From contig NC_083536.1 in NCBI RefSeq assembly GCF_032362555.1, positions 7,068,001-7,132,000 on the forward strand: DNA of 64,000 nt, read 5' to 3'. Below the pieces are notes generated by a model. It was not told the DNA's origin. It worked only from the letters and a program-made list of their open reading frames with translations, and did no database searches. Below are positions 30,779 through 41,517 of this stretch, in pieces (the first letter of the stretch is position 1; each line of letters starts with the position of its first letter). The translations under genes were made by a program, and so were the position numbers. This DNA is from Amyelois transitella (Eukaryota; Arthropoda; Insecta; Lepidoptera; Pyralidae).

Positions 30779-33215
30779 CCCTTGACATGCCTGGTACATA
30801 AAAATCACACGGCATGCCTGGTGGGTCTGTCAAACCCGATATTGAAAATACATGTTTTACACAAATGAACAAGCTAGGAAAATTTTGTTTTATATTTATG
30901 TCTTTTAGAATGTATTATTATTACAGATAATAAATAAAATATGTAAATGTATGTGAAAATATCTTTATTTAACAATTATTCAAAATCGCTTAATTTTAAT
31001 TAACAGAAATTAAACTCTTAGTTCTATAATTAACAATCTTACATATAATGCAGAGATCGAAGTCAGACTTTCATTAATTTAAGGCACTAATAAATCAACT
31101 AAAATACTATTATCTTTGGATAATCGAAAAGATTTAGGAACTATCTGAATTTTCTTCTTCATTTCGGCGACAATTTTCGCATACGAAATTTGCATGCTCC
31201 AAACAAATGTGACTAGTACAGGATATACAAATGTATTTAGACTTCCTATCTTTTTTCACTGGGCATATATAGCATCGTTTCTTCACGCCAACATTAGGTA
31301 TCTTGGCAGGTGACGCTGATGATTCACCAAGATGAGAGCCAATTCGTTTGCGGAGACTCACTGGAATTTTAGAATTTGTTTTTCTTTCAGCTTGATGTGG
31401 TGCAATCAATGACATGCCTAATTTTTTTATGAATGCTCTTCTGGTTGGAGTATTATCGGAGCTGTTCAGCATTTGTACTATTTTTGCATTTATCCCAGCT
31501 GTATTGAGAATCCAGAAAAAAATTGTTAGCGGCCATCTCCTTGAATTTCGCGATACGTCATATGTCCTTATTAGCTTGTCCACATTGTCTACTCCACTCT
31601 TGGTTTTATTATAAAACGTTATAATTGAGGGTTTTTGCTGTTTTCCTGTTTCAGAATCTATCTCACTATCATGATGGAGAGATGACAGCATGAAAACATT
31701 TTTGTTGCGTTTCGGTATGTAAGATACAATAGTGAAATCATCTTGAAACCCGAAGAGCGAGGTGTTTATTTCACGACGTTCACGAAATTTTGGTGGGATA
31801 CAGGTTTTATTACTCTTCATAGTCCCAACTGCGGTCAGTTTATGGTTTTTTAATAGGTGGGCGTATGTGGGATAGCTTGTAAACCAATTGTCCATGGTTA
31901 CATTTCGGCCTGTTTGAGAAATGGGCTGGACAATGCGATCGACAACATCATGTGGCTTATTACTCACTTTGTACGGCCCATCGGGCTGGTCCCCTGCATA
32001 TATTTCCATATTCAAGGAATAGTAAGTATAAGCGTCTACTAGGGCTATAATTTTAATCCCATACTTCGCTGGTTTATTAGGTAGATACTGCCGAAATTTG
32101 CATCGACCACGAAATGCCACGAGTTCTTCATCAATAGTTAAATTTTCGTATGGTGTGTAAACGTCCTTGCAATTTTTTACAAATTCTTCATAGATCTGTC
32201 TAATGGGTGCCAATCTATCAATAGCTGCTCTTTCTTCGCGCGTATCACTATCGTCAAATCTCAAACAGTTCACAATAAACGCGAATCTTCTCAGACTCAT
32301 TGTCATTGGAAATATCTCGATCCCCGTTCCGTCAGATGCCCATAAATCCTGTAGGTTTTGTCTCCCAGATTTGAATAGTCCAGCTAAGTAAAGTAGTCCA
32401 ATGACAGCTCTAAGTTCTGTCAAAGTAGTCTCTGAATAAGCATATTCATTGGAAGTATTCTTACCCTGTCTCTCACTCCGAATCTTGTGATTGGTGTGTT
32501 CTAGAATAACAGATAGTATACTTTCGTTGACAAAGAGATGAAAACAATCCAGTTCAAGAAGAGCATTTTTTGCTTGACGTTTAACTCCTGGTGTCCCTGT
32601 GACTATATTTTCACTTCTTGTGCGGACGCGGGGATTCGGAGGAGCACGGTTCCAAATTGTGTTGTCTTTGCCTTTATAAATAGATCTACGAGCCAGATTT
32701 GACAAAGGCTGATCATTTTCGCTGTCACTACTTCCTTGTTGAGGCTCAAGAGTAGGTATTTCTACCTCTTCCGTGTCCGATTCAACCCTTATACTAACAT
32801 GATCGGACTCGTCTCCACTTTCGTCAAAAATTACGTCATTTTCTACGTCTTCCAATTCCAAAATTTGATTTATTTCTAAATCTGTTAGTCCTCTGGCCAT
32901 TTCTACTGCAACAATATTTTTTTCGTATTATAATTTAACACATTAAACAAAGAAATGCCAAAAAATGAAGAAAATATTCTTACCGACAGAATGTTACGTT
33001 GTATGCCTGGTAGGGTCCCACGGGCCCGCGCGCACTTTACACACGTGCTACTCGCACGCACGCTCACGTGAGACTGAAGTTCGCTCGTCAAAATGGCCGC
33101 CGGTTTATTGCGCGAAGCTACTATAACACACGTCAACAATAGCCTTCAATTTAAAAAAATATCATAGGTTTTTCAAAGTGGTGGGTCTAATAAACCCTAC
33201 CAGGCATGCCAAGGG
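30779..33215 (-). mobile_element. piggyBac DNA transposon, complete
   Basis: 2,437 bp between TTAA target duplications at 30775-30778 and 33216-33219. The terminal inverted repeats are CCCTTGACATGCCTGG on the left and CCCTTGGCATGCCTGG on the reversed right end. The GCATGCCTGGT word recurs just inside both ends (near 30813 and, as GTATGCCTGGT, at 33001), consistent with internal transposase-binding repeats. One intact transposase is on the minus strand. Confidence 0.95.
31134..32900 (-). CDS. piggyBac transposase, 588 aa, intact
   Basis: Catalytic aspartates are Asp257 (LTIDEELVAF), Asp337 (VTMDNWFTSY), Asp438 and Asp441 (SGVDNVDKL). The spacing of 80, 101 and 3 agrees with the characterised piggyBac set. 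An acidic N-terminal region (residues 10-65) precedes the DDE domain. A C-terminal cysteine-rich domain (RCYICPVKK ... YICISCTSHICLEH ... CENC, 542-577) should bind the terminal repeats. The ATG at 32900 follows a predicted 5' UTR intron (donor CGGTAAGA at 32983, acceptor TTGCAG at 32906) and a GC-rich leader. No stop or frameshift is present. The enzyme would excise and insert precisely at TTAA. Confidence 0.95.
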   Translation of the reverse strand: MARGLTDLEINQILELEDVENDVIFDESGDESDHVSIRVESDTEEVEIPTLEPQQGSSDSENDQPLSNLARRSIYKGKDNTIWNRAPPNPRVRTRSENIVTGTPGVKRQAKNALLELDCFHLFVNESILSVILEHTNHKIRSERQGKNTSNEYAYSETTLTELRAVIGLLYLAGLFKSGRQNLQDLWASDGTGIEIFPMTMSLRRFAFIVNCLRFDDSDTREERAAIDRLAPIRQIYEEFVKNCKDVYTPYENLTIDEELVAFRGRCKFRQYLPNKPAKYGIKIIALVDAYTYYSLNMEIYAGDQPDGPYKVSNKPHDVVDRIVQPISQTGRNVTMDNWFTSYPTYAHLLKNHKLTAVGTMKSNKTCIPPKFRERREINTSLFGFQDDFTIVSYIPKRNKNVFMLSSLHHDSEIDSETGKQQKPSIITFYNKTKSGVDNVDKLIRTYDVSRNSRRWPLTIFFWILNTAGINAKIVQMLNSSDNTPTRRAFIKKLGMSLIAPHQAERKTNSKIPVSLRKRIGSHLGESSASPAKIPNVGVKKRCYICPVKKDRKSKYICISCTSHICLEHANFVCENCRRNEEENSDSS

Positions 33216-33830
33216 TTAAACGCGCTAATCTCAGAAACTACTGAACCGATTTGAATAATTCTTTCACTGTTAGATAGTCTATTTATCGAGGAAGGCTATA
33301 GGCTACATTGTATCCCGGATTTCCTACGGGAAACGTCAACAATGCAGGTGAAAGTTGAATGAGTCGGCCATCTGCGAGCTTTCCACGCGAACGCTGCGCA
33401 AACCAACAAAGATAAAAAAAAAATAATAAAAAAATAAAAAGAAACTTTATTTTTTCTCCACAACAATACAATTGGTTGATACAGACTATAGACAGATATA
33501 GTAAAACAATGTACTAAAGATGTGAAGTACTCATTTTTTGCCACAAAAAAGTCCGCGAGAGCATATATCTATCTCTTAAGGTTTACTTACAATAACCACT
33601 TTTATGTTCATTTTTTAAGATTATCTTTGCATTATAATTTTCTTTAATTCAGTATTAATCCTTATCCAAATAAATATGTTTATTACTTTCGGCTTTTCAT
33701 GTAGACTAAAATTGCCATTTACAGTATATAAATCAGACGAATAGGTTTTCAGATATAGTCGTTATAAGCAATTTGCAGCGAAACATTTAATACGGTGAAC
33801 CAGCGTTCTTTCTAATACGCGACCGCCTGA

Positions 33831-33851
33831 CCCCCCCCCCCCCCCCCCCCC
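33831..33851 (+). repeat. Poly-C run of 21 bases
   Basis: Uninterrupted C21 within the Helitron. It is possibly an assembly-sensitive homopolymer; the true length is uncertain. Confidence 0.9.
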
Positions 33852-34234
33852 GCATATTTCGATCGCCCTGCTACATATAGATAGGTATCATTCTACTTAT
33901 AATACTTCCTTTGTATGTTCTATGTGTACGTCTCCGTTCCGTCGCGGGTAATGATGTGGGCCAAGTCGTCGCCAAGTCGCATAACAATTAGCAGCTATAA
34001 TTGATAAAGCCGAGGAGGATGTTTGCAAAAATAAATATGATGCCCAAAATAACTATTCCACGCGGACGAAGTCGCGGGCACAGCTAGTGTGTCATATAAT
34101 TTCGTGTTTATATAGTTACACATTATTTATTAGCCGGCATGGTTCATGGTAAAGATTCTGTTGCGTAAAGCAAAATTTACTATAAACATTTTCTAAGAGC
34201 AAGCTCTTATTACGAGTGTCATTTCAAAACGAAG

Positions 34235-34515
34235 ATGTTCTGGTGGTGAGTAAATTAACAACAATATTTACATGTTTTATCAATTATTCATTCAGAATTG
34301 AATAAACTCATGTATTATATATCATTTTCGGTTTCGAAAGTATTGCCATTGTGGGGGAGCAGCGTCCTTGGTGTCAATGGAAGCCACTCCTGCGGCGATG
34401 GAAGAGTCCTTATCGTCGGGCAGATCGATGCAGGCTCTTCCACCTTCATCGACCTGCTCTGCTATAAGTAACAGAACGCCGTCCACGCCGCCAATGCTGT
34501 ATGGGAGCCAGGAAG
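34235..34515 (+). pseudogene. Paralogue 1 of the small two-exon gene, broken
   Basis: Homologous to 35793-36246. Exon 1 is ATGTTCTGGTG with donor GTGAGT at 34246. The second exon should begin at 34331: in phase it gives a cysteine pair (YCHCGG), a Ser/Ala/Pro-rich stretch and CSAISNRTPSTPP, parallel to CSTVSSRTPPTPP in the other copy. At the acceptor the expected AG is CG (34329-34330), where copy 2 has TTTTAG. Coding similarity ends at about 34515, exactly where a minus-strand Helitron end (CTAG) begins. The upstream region is also duplicated (GCCGGCATGGTTCATGG versus GCCGGCATTGTTCACAG), so the whole gene with its promoter was duplicated before decay. Confidence 0.6.
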
Positions 34516-34560
34516 CTAGCTTTTGCCCGCGACTTCGTTCGCCGTAAAAGTTAACTAAGA
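34516..34560 (-). mobile_element. Helitron 3' end, inverted
   Basis: Read on the minus strand, GGCGAACGAAGTCGCGGGC is followed by AAAAGCTAG, the same terminal hairpin and CTAG end as the Helitrons at 34087 and 39042. The 5' end to its right could not be located. Confidence 0.5.
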
Positions 34561-35640
34561 AAGCTGGCCCCCATATTGCCCGTCTATTTTTTGTTTGAAA
34601 TAACAGTTTCTAAGTTGGACAAAGCATAACACATCTTTCTATTTCATTGCAGTTGTCGGACACTCTTCCGCAAGTCCCCCAGACATAAAAAATGCTACCT
34701 GCCTACTGCGTTGCATTTCTTTATTTTTAAATTATTAAGAAATACAATTATTAAAAAAAAAAATATTTTGTATTTTTTTCACACAAAATCGTAATTTTAT
34801 TGTTTATTCCGTAGAGAATTTAGACGATATTACTTATTTTTTAAATTTAACATCTTTAAATGTTTTTGTAAAAGATACGAGTAGTAAATTTTTTTCATCA
34901 AAATCAATAAATACAGTAAGTTTATTAGCTTATCTCTTAGTAGTCTTTTACGAAGTCCAGGGAAAAGCGAGGAAGTGGTCCTATTCTAAAGTGCTGTGAA
35001 TCACACAGCACAAAACGTATTCAGTATAAAACAAAAAAAAAATAGAAGCTTATTGTGTCTTTGCATTTTTCTTTTAACAAATTAATAAATATAGATTTAG
35101 ACGGGTCACAATAGCCGGTTTCTTTGATTGGTCATCCATCATACATATATCTATATATCCAAAAGTGAGTGGTCTGGTTCTTTAATGTTAAGTTTGGAGT
35201 CGAGGTGAAAAAAAAATTATTCAGGCAGTGAAACTAGCATGAATGACAAAAAAAAAAGGGGTTAACTAGTTTAAATTGATAAACAGTTAACAAAATAGGT
35301 TAAGTATATATATGAATATTAGAAACTATTTATTGATAAAAAAAAAACTTCATTATTTTATTGGTAAATATTTTTTATTAATATAATATTGCTAATAATA
35401 TTTTATAGACCTAATTTTATTCGGTATTATGGTTCGGCTTCGGTGCCATAAAAAAAAAGGTCATAAAAAATGTTGACGCGTGATTTTCCATAATCAATTA
35501 AATTTGTTGTAAAATTTAGGTATTTACCTAAGCGTAAGCTTATATATAATCTTTCTTAAGAATACAATTATTTTAATATTCTAAGGACAATGGCGGCGTT
35601 AAATTCATATTATGTTGATGAAACGTATCAGATGAATATG
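34561..35640. other. AT-rich interval with a degenerate SINE remnant
   Basis: No coding-looking frame. Around 34935-35015 the sequence follows the SINE head region in degraded form (ATCTCTTAGTAGTCTTTTACGAAGTCC ... GTGCTGTGAATCACACAGCA compared with the copies at 343-608 and 4779-5038). The rest may be the body of the inverted Helitron. Confidence 0.4.
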
Positions 35641-35662
35641 AGTGTGTTTGTATTGTGCGAAC

Positions 35663-35689
35663 TATTTAAAAGCCGGCATTGTTCACAGT
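35663..35689 (+). promoter_or_regulatory. Candidate TATA box and initiator of the small two-exon gene
   Basis: TATTTAAA at 35663-35670 is followed about 20 bases later by TTCACAGT (35682-35689), an arthropod-initiator-like sequence. The segment between (AGCCGGCAT) is conserved in the upstream paralogue. The distance to the ATG at 35793 is about 105 bases. Confidence 0.45.
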
Positions 35690-35792
35690 AAAGAAATTGT
35701 TGTCGTGGCTGAAGTTTAACTATAAACAATTTAAGGCACTTTTGGCCTTTGACCATGAGGGCTTTCAGTTGGAAATAAGAATCGGTACGAAG

Positions 35793-36246
35793 ATGTTTCG
35801 CTGGTAAGTTTTAAAATTAAATCAATAAAAATCTTATAAAACTACTTATATGTTTACTTTTTAAATCAATTATCACTAAAAATATATATTTTAATTTTAG
35901 GGTGCTACAATTTTGCGGATGCGGATGCGGTGGAGACACGACGACTTCGGTGCAAGTCACCGCCGTGGCGTCTGCTGCACCGACAATGGTGGACACACGA
36001 CCCACTCCACCTATATCACGGAGTGGGTCGGCTGAAGTCCAACAGACGCCAACACCGTCCTGCTCGACGGTGAGCAGCAGGACGCCGCCCACGCCGCCCA
36101 CCCCGCCCAAACTTCGCTGGAGCCTAGAGGCCTCATTGGCTTTATCTGATATCAACGAATACGTTGAAATGAAGCCCGTCAAGCCTAGAGGCAAAGACGG
36201 GGTGCCGGTAGGGTGTAAATGCGAAATCTGTAGAGGAGAAAATTAA
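35793..36246 (+). CDS. Small Pro/Ser/Cys-rich protein, two exons, function unknown
   Basis: Exon 1 is 35793-35803 (ATGTTTCGCTG) and exon 2 is 35901-36246. The intron of 97 bp has GTAAGT at 35804 and TTTTAG at 35895-35900. The split codon restores Trp, giving 118 residues. The product starts MFRWVLQFCGCGCGG, has a central Pro/Ser/Thr-rich region (SSRTPPTPPTPP), a conserved-looking segment LEASLALSDINEYVEMKPV, and ends in a Cys motif GCKCEICRGEN. No clear signal peptide or known domain is seen, and I do not recognise it. A paralogue with similar intron position and promoter lies at 34235. The stop is followed within tens of bases by the 3' end of a Tc1-like element, so the native 3' UTR may be lost. 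A transposon origin cannot be excluded. Confidence 0.6.
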
Positions 36247-36259
36247 AGGTCAGTTTTTT

Positions 36260-39183
36260 TTTTATTAAACTAAATTGTTTGAATAACTTTCTGGTTTCCC
36301 AATCTCGTACCATCCTGGCCCATAAATTCTCAATAGGATTGAGATCTGGGGACCGAGAGGGCCATGGCAACACCCGAAGCTGCGGTTGTTGCTGAATCCA
36401 TTGTTGCACTAAGCGAGACTTGTGTATCGGACAGTTGTCCTGCACGAAAACAATTTCCGGCACTTCTTCCTCCGGATACACGAGTCTCACAGTCGGCAAC
36501 ATGGTCTCTTGCAACACCTCCAGATAATTTATTGCCGTAGCCCTCTCGGGCAAATATACTAATTCGCCTGGTCCAGCTGCACTCATCCAAGCCCACATAT
36601 TTACGCAAACTCTGCCAGACTCAGAGTTAGGGATGACATTCCTGGGCTCGAATCTTGTATTGTCCGTACGCCATAAAAATTTTCGGCCGTGTTGACTGGA
36701 TTTAAATGTCTTTTCGTCCGAAAAAATGACATGCGACCAATCGAAGTCACGGTATTCTCGAGCGAAGTTTAACCTTGCTGCCTTATGGGCATCCGATAAT
36801 AAAATTTTTTTCGCTGGTATCCGGTGGTGAATGCCTTCCCGGTGCAACGTATTGCGAACCGTTTGCCGAGAACATGAAAATTTCTCAGCAAAAACTCTCG
36901 TTGGTGTAAACGGATTTTCGGTATAAACGGTTCGCATTTCCGCAACACCTTCATCATTTATAAGCTTCGGCATAGGGCGACGGGTCTTGGTCAGAATGGA
37001 GCCCTCGGAGGCGTAGCGCCGAACCCATAATCGAACCGTTGGTTTCTATAAACAAAATAAACAAAAATTAACATCATCAGCTGTTAATTAGAGACAAATA
37101 TTTTATCGTTGCGCCAAACAGGTCGCCATTGATAATTGACTATTACAATCTGCGCGGGAAGATAAGCGGTTGGCTTACGCTACTTTTCTTCGGTATCAAA
37201 CCAAGACTGACTGAATGTAATTTATTTCCTTAGTCACTTTTACAACATCTCCAAAGAACGAACGCGAGATAGACGGCTTTTAAAATGCTGGGAATCACAC
37301 GGCAAAATAAATCTATATATATAAAACTCTTCCGTTACTGAGTGACTGACTGACAGACAACGCACAGTCGAAACTACTGGTCGTAGACAGCTGAAATTTG
37401 GAATGTAGGTTCCTTGGGATATGTAGGGGAGCACTAAGAAAGGATTTTTGGAAATTCAACCCCCAAGGGGGGGAAAAGGGGTAAAAACGTTTCTATGAAA
37501 AATCTTATTCCTTGGGTTTATAAACTTGAAACTTGGCATGAACACTTACATAAGCAAGTAAATATGTTTGACATTATAAGTTTTTTCAAACTACCCTCCA
37601 ATCGTGATTTAGGGGGTGCGATTGGGTGACTGATTTATTAACGCACAGCCGAAACCGCTCGGTATAGGAGTCTGAGATTTTGAACAGAGGTTCCTTTAGT
37701 AACATAAGTGAGCACTAAGAAGGGATTTTTGAAATGTCAACCCCCAAGGGGGGGAAACGGGATAAACTGAGCCGGGGCTGCGGGAAAGTTCTAACGAGAT
37801 GCCGTGGCCCCGGAACGCAAAGGGCAACTGAAGGAACGAGGTGGGTTTTAGTCAGTAAAAGTCTGACACTCCCTTCCTTTCCACCCAGAGCGGGAGAGGT
37901 CATTTGATGATTTCCCATCCTTAAAAAAAAGACTTTGTATGACAACTTTCAGTCGTCTCTTTAACATACATAATAACATACATAATTATGTACATACATG
38001 CATAACATTAATAACATCACGCCTTTAAATCCCTATTTTGTGTTAACACTACCCATACAAACAGCTACGAAATTTGTCCGCATCCATTTTCACCTAAATT
38101 CTTAACGTTAATGAGATTTACTTTTTATTATCAGGTCAACCTAATAGCCTCACATGTACGTATAACTTCGTAAGAATTTTCTTTCAACTCCTAACCGTTG
38201 AGGAGTTGTACCTTCCATCATCAGCTCATTCACATGGGATGATGACTATCAGACGCAAATACTTAAACAGATCTATGAAATTGTCAAAAACGTAATTGCC
38301 TGTAAATTTGAGGTTTGCCCTTGATTTCCCTGGAATACCATCATCAGATCCTGACTAGGTAACAACGGGACCAACTTGAAAGTATACTCTACCGAACAAA
38401 AAAAGAATCACGTAAATCGGTCCATAAATCTCGGCGTAATCGGTATGCATAAATAAAACACCCGAATTTTATTTTCTATTAACTATCACGAGTTGTCTCG
38501 ATGCTCGATAGATGGCGTTAGCATCGAGATAGATCGCGCTATGGTTTCGTTACCGTCATTTAGCTAGGTAGCGTAAAATATTTTAATTTATCGTGTAATT
38601 TTAGCAGCGCCCCTAGCGGACATACGCGAAACTACATATTACACACTACAAATATTTTGATTTGAAATTATTATTCGTTTGATTCATTAACTTTTAACTT
38701 GACTTATTTAACTTATTTTACTCTCTATTTCAGTTAATTTTTGATTTATTGATTAGATTTGATATTTTTGATAGTATATTTAGTTAGTGTTGGATAAGTT
38801 TTATAGTGTGAGTTGATTTTTTAATATATTCTTCATTTTTTATTCATTTCTTTGTTACTTTATTAGTCTTAGTTAATTTCCATAGATATAGTTTTAGTTA
38901 AAAAATTTCTAATTAAAATGGTTCAAGAAATTTTGTTTGTTAATGGGAATTATATTCCTCATGCTGTGGTAGATATAGAAAAAGATGGAGCCTGTTTATA
39001 TAACCGAATTACACGTGGGCGAAGCCGCGGGCGGAAAGCTAGTAATTATATATAATAAAAAAATATGTTAAAACTTACCGAAATATTTAATTCTTCTGCT
39101 ATTGCCGATATATTTTGGCATTCTTCCCACATTGCCACAATTCGGCTTCGCATCATCAATGAAATATTTTTATAGTCACTCAT
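36260..39183 (-). pseudogene. Tc1-like transposase gene with intron, C-terminally truncated
   Basis: Exon 1 (39183-39079, 35 codons) starts MSDYKNISLM and includes a helix-turn-helix start (ECQNISAIAEEL). Its donor is CGGTAAGT at 39078. Exon 2 begins at 37045 after TTTATAG, continuing in phase (KPTVRLWVRRYASEG) into MPKLINDEGVAEM and the catalytic domain: Asp in VIFSDEKTF, Asp in FVQDNCPIH and Glu in LNPIENLW, with 35 residues between the last two. The frame runs out of recognisable transposase after WARMVRDWE near 36290, so about the last 80 residues are missing; the remaining codons to 36185 are read into the neighbouring gene. The intron of 2 kb contains the Helitron at 37312-39042. Confidence 0.8.
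37312..39042 (+). mobile_element. Non-autonomous Helitron inside the Tc1-like intron
   Basis: Starts TCTATATATATAAAACTC after an A and ends GCGAAGCCGCGGGCGGAAAG then CTAG before a T. There is no ORF of interest. It contains the repeated phrase CAACCCCCAAGGGGGG at about 37459 and 37738. At 37215-37305, just outside its left end, a degraded SINE end (GGGAATCACACGGCA) is visible. Confidence 0.75.
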
Positions 39184-39423
39184 GTTGGTTTTGTTGTTGT
39201 CACTAGAAGAAACGATTACAACTGACCGAAAGCTGAGCTTTTACGCGTCAAGAAATGTGCCAAATGTTCTTTTGCGTTCACAGATGTTGTCCAGATGTCA
39301 TTATATAAAAATTTGAAGTCGGTAATTGGTTGTCAAAGTTAGAGGCGTGTCTACTATGTATCTTTCCGGGCAAACGACTTTTTCGTGAAACTATAAAGGC
39401 TTCGCTGTGGTACCTTACTCGTA

Positions 39424-39550
39424 ATTGTTAAGTTAGTCTGATTGTTATTTTTTATACCTAATTGAAAAGAAAAGTTTGTAGTATGTACAGACAGAGACTA
39501 AAGTAAATTATTTAGTACTGTTGTGTATTATTTAGTAATGTTAGGTACTA
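39424..39550 (+). repeat. Remnant of the hAT 3' UTR
   Basis: Matches 29727-29850 with small gaps (TTAGTCTGATTGTTATTTTT, TACCTAATTGAAAA, GACTAAAGTAAATTATTTAG). It is a fragment of the same hAT family, bounded on the right by a perfect hairpin. Confidence 0.6.
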
Positions 39551-39586
39551 ACTAAGTTTTGTTATGGTGCCATAATGGATGACATT

Positions 39587-39633
39587 ACTCCCTCTGTAGT
39601 GAATACCTAAGGGGTATTCACTACAGAGGGAGT
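39587..39633. repeat. Perfect 21-bp inverted repeat with 5-base loop
   Basis: Arm 39587-39607 is the exact reverse complement of 39613-39633, with loop TAAGG. It lies at the junction between the hAT remnant and the BEL/Pao gag region. Confidence 0.95.
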
Positions 39634-39750
39634 ATCAGCGTGGCGAGGAGCGTGAGCCAATTTCATTTTATTTATTTACAATACTTTCTTGTTCTGATTT
39701 TTATTTAATTTTGATTTCTATTTTATTGCTTTACTTAATTTTTATTCATA

Positions 39751-40761
39751 ATGCCTAACCCTGCTTCTGAAACTGAGTCAAGCAAAAACCAATCAAAGGA
39801 ACTAAGAGAATTATACATAAAACAGAGCTCAGTTAAGGAGCAAAAAACAAAATATAAAAATTTTCTTTATAATGTTAGTTAGAGCAAGGACTTATCGAAT
39901 CTTAAACTTGCAGAACTATCTGTCAAATTGAGTAGGTTTGAAGCACTATCATTGCGTTTTGATGACTTGCAATCTCAGATTGATTTTAAATTCTGATAAT
40001 TTATCTCACGGAATTGATGAACGGGAAAATATTGAGCATGAGTTTGTTGTTAATATTGCAGCATCAAAAAAATTGATTGATGATTATAATAAAGAATCTC
40101 AACGTTTTGAATTATCTTTTCATGAAGCGAGTGCTTTTTCATCCGGCCACAATCGGCCGGTTTTAAATAACCACAAATTCAAATATCAAAATTTAATGGA
40201 ACATATTTTCACTGGCTGGAATTTCATGATACATTTGAATGTCTCATTCATAACAATAGTCGAATTTCAGATATACATAAGTTTCATTACCTTGTTTCCT
40301 ACTTAGAAGGAGAGGCAGCACGAATAATATCCAACCTAGAAATATCATCAGCAAACTACTCGGAGGCATGGAAACTTCTTTGTGACCGTTACAACAATAA
40401 ACGTTTGTTGACTAATCATCATTTAATTTCATTGTTAAATATACAGCCAATTACACGTGAGTCCGAGAAGTCCCTACGTTTCCTGGTAGACCACATGACA
40501 AAAAATTTACGCGCCTTGTCCAGCTTAGGCCAACCTACAGATAAATGGGATATGTTACTTATATTCATGTTTTCATCAAAATTAGATAGCCAACCCCTAA
40601 CTAAGTGGGAAGAATATCGGAATACACTGGAAGATATTCCCAATTTAAATAATTTTAAACAATTTTTAATAAATCGTTCAGATGTACTAGAGGCTATAAA
40701 TAGAACCAATTACGACATTAACTCCTCAAACAAAAGGGCACCTTCATCAAGAAAATATTAA
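39751..40761 (+). pseudogene. BEL/Pao gag, broken
   Basis: Starts MPNPASETESSKN. TAG at 39880-39882 interrupts it, and the frame shifts near 39990 and again near 40225. Reading across these gives the BEL gag pattern: LIDDYNKESQRFE, HDTFECLIHNN, ISDIHKFHYLVSYLEGEAARII, AWKLLCDRYNNKRLLTNHH and HMTKNLRALSSLGQ. This is the DUF1759-type capsid region. The gag is followed directly by the end of pol, so protease, RT and most of integrase are deleted. Confidence 0.82.
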
Positions 40762-40821
40762 GTTCATTTTTAGTCCGGCATAGGCATATTCGGTGGTATT
40801 TTTGAAGCCTAGATAAAATCC

Positions 40822-41319
40822 GCGAAACACCATATCAAACGTATACTAGGTAACAGCCACGTAACATTTGAGGTGATAACAACATTGTTTGCGCAAGTTG
40901 AAGCCATACTAAATAGCCGTCCCTTGTATCCTCTATCATCCTCTCCTAACGATTTCCTCCCACTTTCTCCTGGACACTTTCTTATTGGAAGACCGTTGGT
41001 ATCGCTGCCCTCTCCAAATTTGCTTGATTGCAAGGAGATCACATTAAGAAGATATGAACGCTCCGCCAGCACTTTTGGAACAAATGGCAATGGGAGTATA
41101 TTGCTGAATTACAACAAAGAAGCAAGTGGAAAACTAACTACGATAAACTACAAATCGGTGACATGGTACTCATACAAGAGAACAACATACCACCTATGAA
41201 CTGGAGACTTGGTAGAATGACATGTGTGTACATTGACACTACAAGAGGATGCGTACGAAGAGCATTAATTCGGCTGTGCCCGCCGGTGGCACCTGAAGCA
41301 GATGATCAACTCGGTTGAA
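40822..41319 (+). pseudogene. BEL/Pao integrase end and C-terminal pol domain
   Basis: The catalytic core is reduced to its end (FEVITTLFAQVEAILNSRPL), followed by the BEL-specific tail: LSPGHFLIGRPLVSLP, then in another frame GDMVLIQENN, WRLGRMTCVYI and RRALIRLCPP. It ends in TGA at about 41317. The purine-rich tract AAAGGGCGGGAAGA then leads directly into the 3' LTR at 41345. Confidence 0.82.
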
Positions 41320-41517
41320 AGAACCCTTTCAAAGGGCGGGAAGATGTTAAGGCCCAATGATGCCCAAAGACAAGAATGCATTGCCTTTGCCAAAATATTA
41401 AAAACAAAATGTCACTGTCATTTTTTAATTGTAAAAAATTTAATTTTCACTTTTTGGCGGCTTTACCGGCGTTACGCGCTCAATCTAAAAACTTTGTAAC
41501 ATTATTTATCTAAATAT

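Larger units (their letters stand above)
30717..34087 (+). mobile_element. Non-autonomous Helitron interrupted by piggyBac
   Basis: Starts TCTATACTAATATTATAAAG directly after an A (30716) and ends CACAGCTAG before a T (34088), with GCGGACGAAGTCGCGGGC as the 3'-terminal hairpin region. This is the 5'-TC...CTAG-3' structure with A/T insertion of Helitrons. It has no Rep/helicase ORF. The piggyBac at 30779-33215 sits near its 5' end, and the two flanks join across that insertion at a TTAA. Confidence 0.75.

Noticed and set aside
35817-36194. A 125-codon minus-strand frame over the small gene
   Set aside because: It is the complement of the Pro-rich exon and lacks splice or homology support.
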